NCBI GenBank assembly: GCA_023389535.1
Contig: JAEWEH010000211.1
Span: 1-8,075 of the forward strand
Origin: Pseudomonadota bacterium
GTDB taxonomy: Bacteria; Pseudomonadota; Gammaproteobacteria; Burkholderiales; Burkholderiaceae_B
Length of the DNA: 8,075 nt
Direction: 5' to 3'
The translations under genes and the position numbers were made by a program. Positions 5,541 through 8,075 of this stretch are shown here, in pieces (within the stretch, counting starts at the first letter, position 1; each line of letters starts with the position of its first letter). A model generated the notes under the pieces. The model was not told where the DNA came from and ran no database searches. It saw nothing but the letters and a program-made list of their open reading frames with translations.

Positions 5541-6902
5541 ATGAACCCTTCTGCCACCATGGTCCACCAGGATGCGCGCAGCTATTTCGTGCTGGTTCAG
5601 GTCAGTGTGATCGCCTTGCTGGCTTTGCTGGCCTATCAGGTGCAGCACTCCCCGCTGGACATCGCGGTCAGCACGTATTTCTATGACGCCGTCAGCCAGT
5701 CCTTTCCCTTGCGCCATGCATTGCTGCCCGATGTGGTGGGCCGCTATGTGGCCAGGCTGGTGCCTATAGGCGGCGCCTTGCTGTGCGCAGCCGGCCTGGC
5801 GCTAAGCTACCGCGAAGAACGGCTGAAGCATGCCAGGGCGGTGCTGTTGCTGCTGTTCATCGTGTTTGCGCTGGGTCCCTTGCTGGCTGGCCTGCTGAAG
5901 CACTATACGGCCATGCCGCGTCCCATGGCGCTGATCATGTTCGGCGGCTACGCGCAATGGCCGGAATCATTCTGGGCCGGGCGGGGCATGGCGGGAGGCG
6001 GCGCCTTGCCCAGCGTACATGCGGTCTCCGGCTATGTCGTCCTGAGCCTCTATTTTGCGGGATGGGTGCTGGATAATCGGCGCCTGCGGCAGGTCGGCCT
6101 GATCGCAGGGCTGCTGCTGGGCGTCATGTTTGGCATGCTGCGGGTTACTCAGGGGGCGCACTTCCTGAGCCAGACCCTGTGGTCGCTGGTATTCGTATGG
6201 AGTCTTTGCACCGCGCTGTTCTATCCCTTGGCCTCCAAGCGCCCGCTGGTCCGGCAAGGCCGTGGCGACAGCGCCGACCTGGATGACATCTGGCGGCGCC
6301 TTTCCAAAGTCCAGGTGCGCAGGCGGCGTTTGCTGACGGGCTACGGCCTGGCGCTCGCATGCATTCTGCCATTTCTTTCATCCTATTGGGGCGCTGAGTC
6401 GTGGATGCATCTGGGTGTAGAGTGGGTGGGGCTCGCCTTGATATGTATTGCCATCGCCGGGCGATGCTGGTGCATTCTGTATCTGGGTGGCCATAAGGGG
6501 GCGACGCTGATCGACGATGGGCCGTATTCGGTCAGCCGGAATCCCCTGTACCTGTTTTCCATGATGGCGGTTGCGGGCATCGGTGCGCAATCGGGCAGCG
6601 TGCTGCTGGGGCTTATATTGGTGTTCTTCGTTTACACCGTGTTCAACCACGTGATCAGCGAAGAAGAGCGCTTGCTGAGCAAAGTGTTTGGTCAGGAATA
6701 TGCCGACTATTGCGCCCGCGTACCGCGCTTCGGGCCGCGTCTGGAAGGCTGGAAAAATCCCGAGGAGCTGACGATCTCTGTATCGGGACTGTGGAACACC
6801 GTGCGCGATGCCTTGCCTTATCTGTTGGCGCTGCCGATATTCGAGCTGGTCGAATGGGGGCAGGCGCAAGGCTGGATGCCCGTGCTCGTGCGCCTGCCGT
6901 GA
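5541..6902 (+). CDS. Membrane fusion protein: PAP2 phosphatase plus isoprenylcysteine/PEMT-type methyltransferase
   Basis: This 453-residue inner-membrane protein has two enzyme-like halves. Residues about 15-230 are a six-helix PAP2 (type 2 phosphatidic acid phosphatase) domain: C1 is KHYTAMPRP (Lys120, Arg127), C2 is PSVH (157-160) and C3 is RVTQGAH (Arg201, His207). In C2 the usual PSGH glycine is Val; the C3 aspartate expected at 211 is Gln. An Arg-rich cytoplasmic linker (about 232-264) leads to residues 264-400, which carry the ICMT/phospholipid methyltransferase signature: GHKGATLIDDGPYSVSRNPLY (317-337), then EEERL (374-378), FGQEYADYC (383-391) and VPRFGP (394-399). A further hydrophobic segment (about 424-438) ends the protein. 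By family, half one would hydrolyse a lipid phosphate or pyrophosphate at the periplasmic face, and half two would methylate with SAM at the cytoplasmic side; neither substrate is known. ATG 5541 has GGAG 5 nt upstream, so I prefer it to the in-frame GTG at 5448, which lacks support and lies upstream of the promoter. Confidence 0.85.
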   Translation: MNPSATMVHQDARSYFVLVQVSVIALLALLAYQVQHSPLDIAVSTYFYDAVSQSFPLRHALLPDVVGRYVARLVPIGGALLCAAGLALSYREERLKHARAVLLLLFIVFALGPLLAGLLKHYTAMPRPMALIMFGGYAQWPESFWAGRGMAGGGALPSVHAVSGYVVLSLYFAGWVLDNRRLRQVGLIAGLLLGVMFGMLRVTQGAHFLSQTLWSLVFVWSLCTALFYPLASKRPLVRQGRGDSADLDDIWRRLSKVQVRRRRLLTGYGLALACILPFLSSYWGAESWMHLGVEWVGLALICIAIAGRCWCILYLGGHKGATLIDDGPYSVSRNPLYLFSMMAVAGIGAQSGSVLLGLILVFFVYTVFNHVISEEERLLSKVFGQEYADYCARVPRFGPRLEGWKNPEELTISVSGLWNTVRDALPYLLALPIFELVEWGQAQGWMPVLVRLP

Positions 6903-6914
6903 TCATGCCGCGCC

Positions 6915-8075
6915 TCAGGTGCGTGCCGGCAGCACCGTGCCGGCGCAATCACCCAGGCTGATCGTCGGGTAACCGGGCTTGCTGCATCGGGCACGCAGGA
7001 TGACCTCGTCGTGGTCTTCCAGGAAGTAGCGCTGTTCGCCCCATGGCAGCTCGATGGCCTTCTTGCCGCCCTGGTTGATTTCCAGCAGGGCGCCTTCCTG
7101 CCCTTCGGCGGGTCCCGACAGTGTCCCGGTACCAAGCAGATCGCCGGCTTGCAGGTTGCAGCCATTGACCGTGTGATGGGTCAGCAACTGGGCCACATTC
7201 CAGTAAGCGTCCTTGAAATTGCTGCTGGACAGCAGCGCCGGCTCGGCGCCTGCCTTGCGGGAGGCTTCAGTCGTCAGCAAGACTTGCAGCTGAATGTCGA
7301 AAGCGCCGGCGGCCTTGTTGGCGTCCGAAGTCAGATAAGGCAGGGGCTGGGGATCGGCCGCGGCGCGCTCGAAAGCAAGACGGAAGGGCGCCAAAGCCTC
7401 GAGGGTCACGATCCAGGGCGAAATGGTACTGGCGAAATTCTTGGACAGGAAGGGGCCCAGCGGCTGGTATTCCCAGGCCTGTACGTCGCGCGCCGACCAG
7501 TCGTTCAGAATGCATAGCCCGAACACGTGGGATTCCGCCTGTTCGATGCCGATGCGCTCGCCCTGGGCATTGCCCTGGCCAACGAATATGCCCAGTTCCA
7601 GTTCGTAGTCCAGTCGCTGGCATGGCCCGAAGTTCGGCTGGCCGCCTTCGGTGGCGGGACGGGTCTGGCCGACCGGGCGAGGGAAAGATTGGCCCGAGAC
7701 GCCGATGCTGGATGCGCGGCCGTGATAGCCGATAGGGACCCATTTGTAGTTCGGCAGCAAGGGGTTGTCGGGCCGGAATTGCTTGCCCACGTTGGTGGCG
7801 TGGTGCACCGATATGTAGAAATCGGTGTAGTCGCCGATTTTTGCCGGCAGGCCCATTTGTACCGCGGAGACATCGAACAGCAGGGACTGCAGCGTGCCCT
7901 GTTCAGAAGAGCCGGCGCGCAAGGCGCGAGACAGCGCAAGGCGCAGCGCCGACCAGTGTTCCTGGCCCAGTGCCATCAGGCCGTTCAGGCTGTCCGAGCG
8001 GCAGGCATCCAGCGCTTCCGCGGCGGCCCCCGTCCAGGACGGCCGCGCTTGCGCCAGCGCCGCCAGGTCCAGCAC
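6915..8075 (-). CDS. fahA: Fumarylacetoacetase (N-terminus beyond the window)
   Basis: This cytoplasmic enzyme hydrolyses 4-fumarylacetoacetate to fumarate and acetoacetate, the last step of tyrosine/homogentisate breakdown. The 386 visible residues include the linker after the SH3-like N-terminal domain and the whole FAH catalytic domain. Metal ligands are Asp85 in DYTDFYIS, Glu158 and Glu160 in LDYELELGIF, and Asp192 in NDWSARDVQ. The catalytic His92 lies in HHATNVG; Arg196 and Lys212 (FLSKNF) and the GTGTLSGP segment (316-322) are also present. These positions run at a constant offset of 41 from the mouse enzyme numbering, so about 40 residues should be missing. The GTG at the window edge is therefore an internal valine of VLDLAAL, not a start. 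Its stop is 12 bp from that of the fusion gene, with no clear terminator between. Homogentisate dioxygenase is often the upstream neighbour in related genomes; it would lie outside this window. Confidence 0.95.
   Translation of the reverse strand: MLDLAALAQARPSWTGAAAEALDACRSDSLNGLMALGQEHWSALRLALSRALRAGSSEQGTLQSLLFDVSAVQMGLPAKIGDYTDFYISVHHATNVGKQFRPDNPLLPNYKWVPIGYHGRASSIGVSGQSFPRPVGQTRPATEGGQPNFGPCQRLDYELELGIFVGQGNAQGERIGIEQAESHVFGLCILNDWSARDVQAWEYQPLGPFLSKNFASTISPWIVTLEALAPFRLAFERAAADPQPLPYLTSDANKAAGAFDIQLQVLLTTEASRKAGAEPALLSSSNFKDAYWNVAQLLTHHTVNGCNLQAGDLLGTGTLSGPAEGQEGALLEINQGGKKAIELPWGEQRYFLEDHDEVILRARCSKPGYPTISLGDCAGTVLPART

Noticed and set aside
6918..6945. Repeated GTGCCGGC near the end of fumarylacetoacetase
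   Set aside because: It is inside coding sequence and explained by GC-rich codons; no T-run or wider repeat pattern follows.
8073..8075. GTG at the window edge as the start of fumarylacetoacetase
   Set aside because: It encodes the Val of VLDLAAL within the N-terminal domain. The constant offset of 41 from the mouse enzyme shows that the real start lies outside.
1..8075. Mobile elements, CRISPR arrays, RNA genes or a novel defence system
   Set aside because: I saw no transposase or integrase motifs, no regularly spaced repeats, and no tRNA-like or rRNA-like stretches. The genes are metabolic, regulatory or envelope-related.

Overview
The window is GC-rich, densely coding proteobacterial DNA. 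Base composition, gene content and protein character point to a betaproteobacterium, most likely of the Alcaligenaceae (Bordetella, Achromobacter or Pusillimonas type). That placement is inferred from general familiarity and was not tested by a search. It looks like chromosomal core DNA: I see no insertion sequence, phage gene, CRISPR array, tRNA or rRNA.

Layout. The left edge (1-132, +) holds the last 43 codons of a probable glycosyltransferase. Facing it is a complete phosphomannomutase/phosphoglucomutase gene (314-1705, -), with a 10-bp hairpin over its stop codon. A 219-bp divergent promoter region follows. Next come three closely spaced + strand genes: a D-2-hydroxyglutarate dehydrogenase-like FAD oxidoreductase (1925-3340), an OmpR-family response regulator (3367-4074) and a membrane sensor histidine kinase (4071-5399, overlapping the regulator by 4 bp). 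After a 141-bp gap comes a 453-residue membrane protein (5541-6902, +) that joins a PAP2 phosphatase domain to an isoprenylcysteine/phospholipid-type methyltransferase domain. The right edge holds the C-terminal 386 residues of fumarylacetoacetase (6915-8075, -), convergent with the fusion gene at a 12-bp gap.

How the genes may work together. The glycosyltransferase fragment and the hexose-phosphate mutase fit surface polysaccharide precursor supply. The histidine kinase and regulator form a standard two-component pair, and the PAP2-methyltransferase fusion next door is a plausible target. Its upstream region has a sigma70-like promoter whose -35 box lies inside a pair of 8-bp direct repeats spaced 11 bp apart, the spacing OmpR-family dimers typically read. 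The most interesting hypothesis is therefore an envelope-modification module: a sensor pair controlling a bifunctional membrane enzyme with a phosphatase site outside and a methyltransferase site inside. Fumarylacetoacetase belongs to tyrosine/homogentisate breakdown and is probably unrelated.

The gap at 133-313 has no convincing gene. No gene-free stretch exceeds 300 bp.
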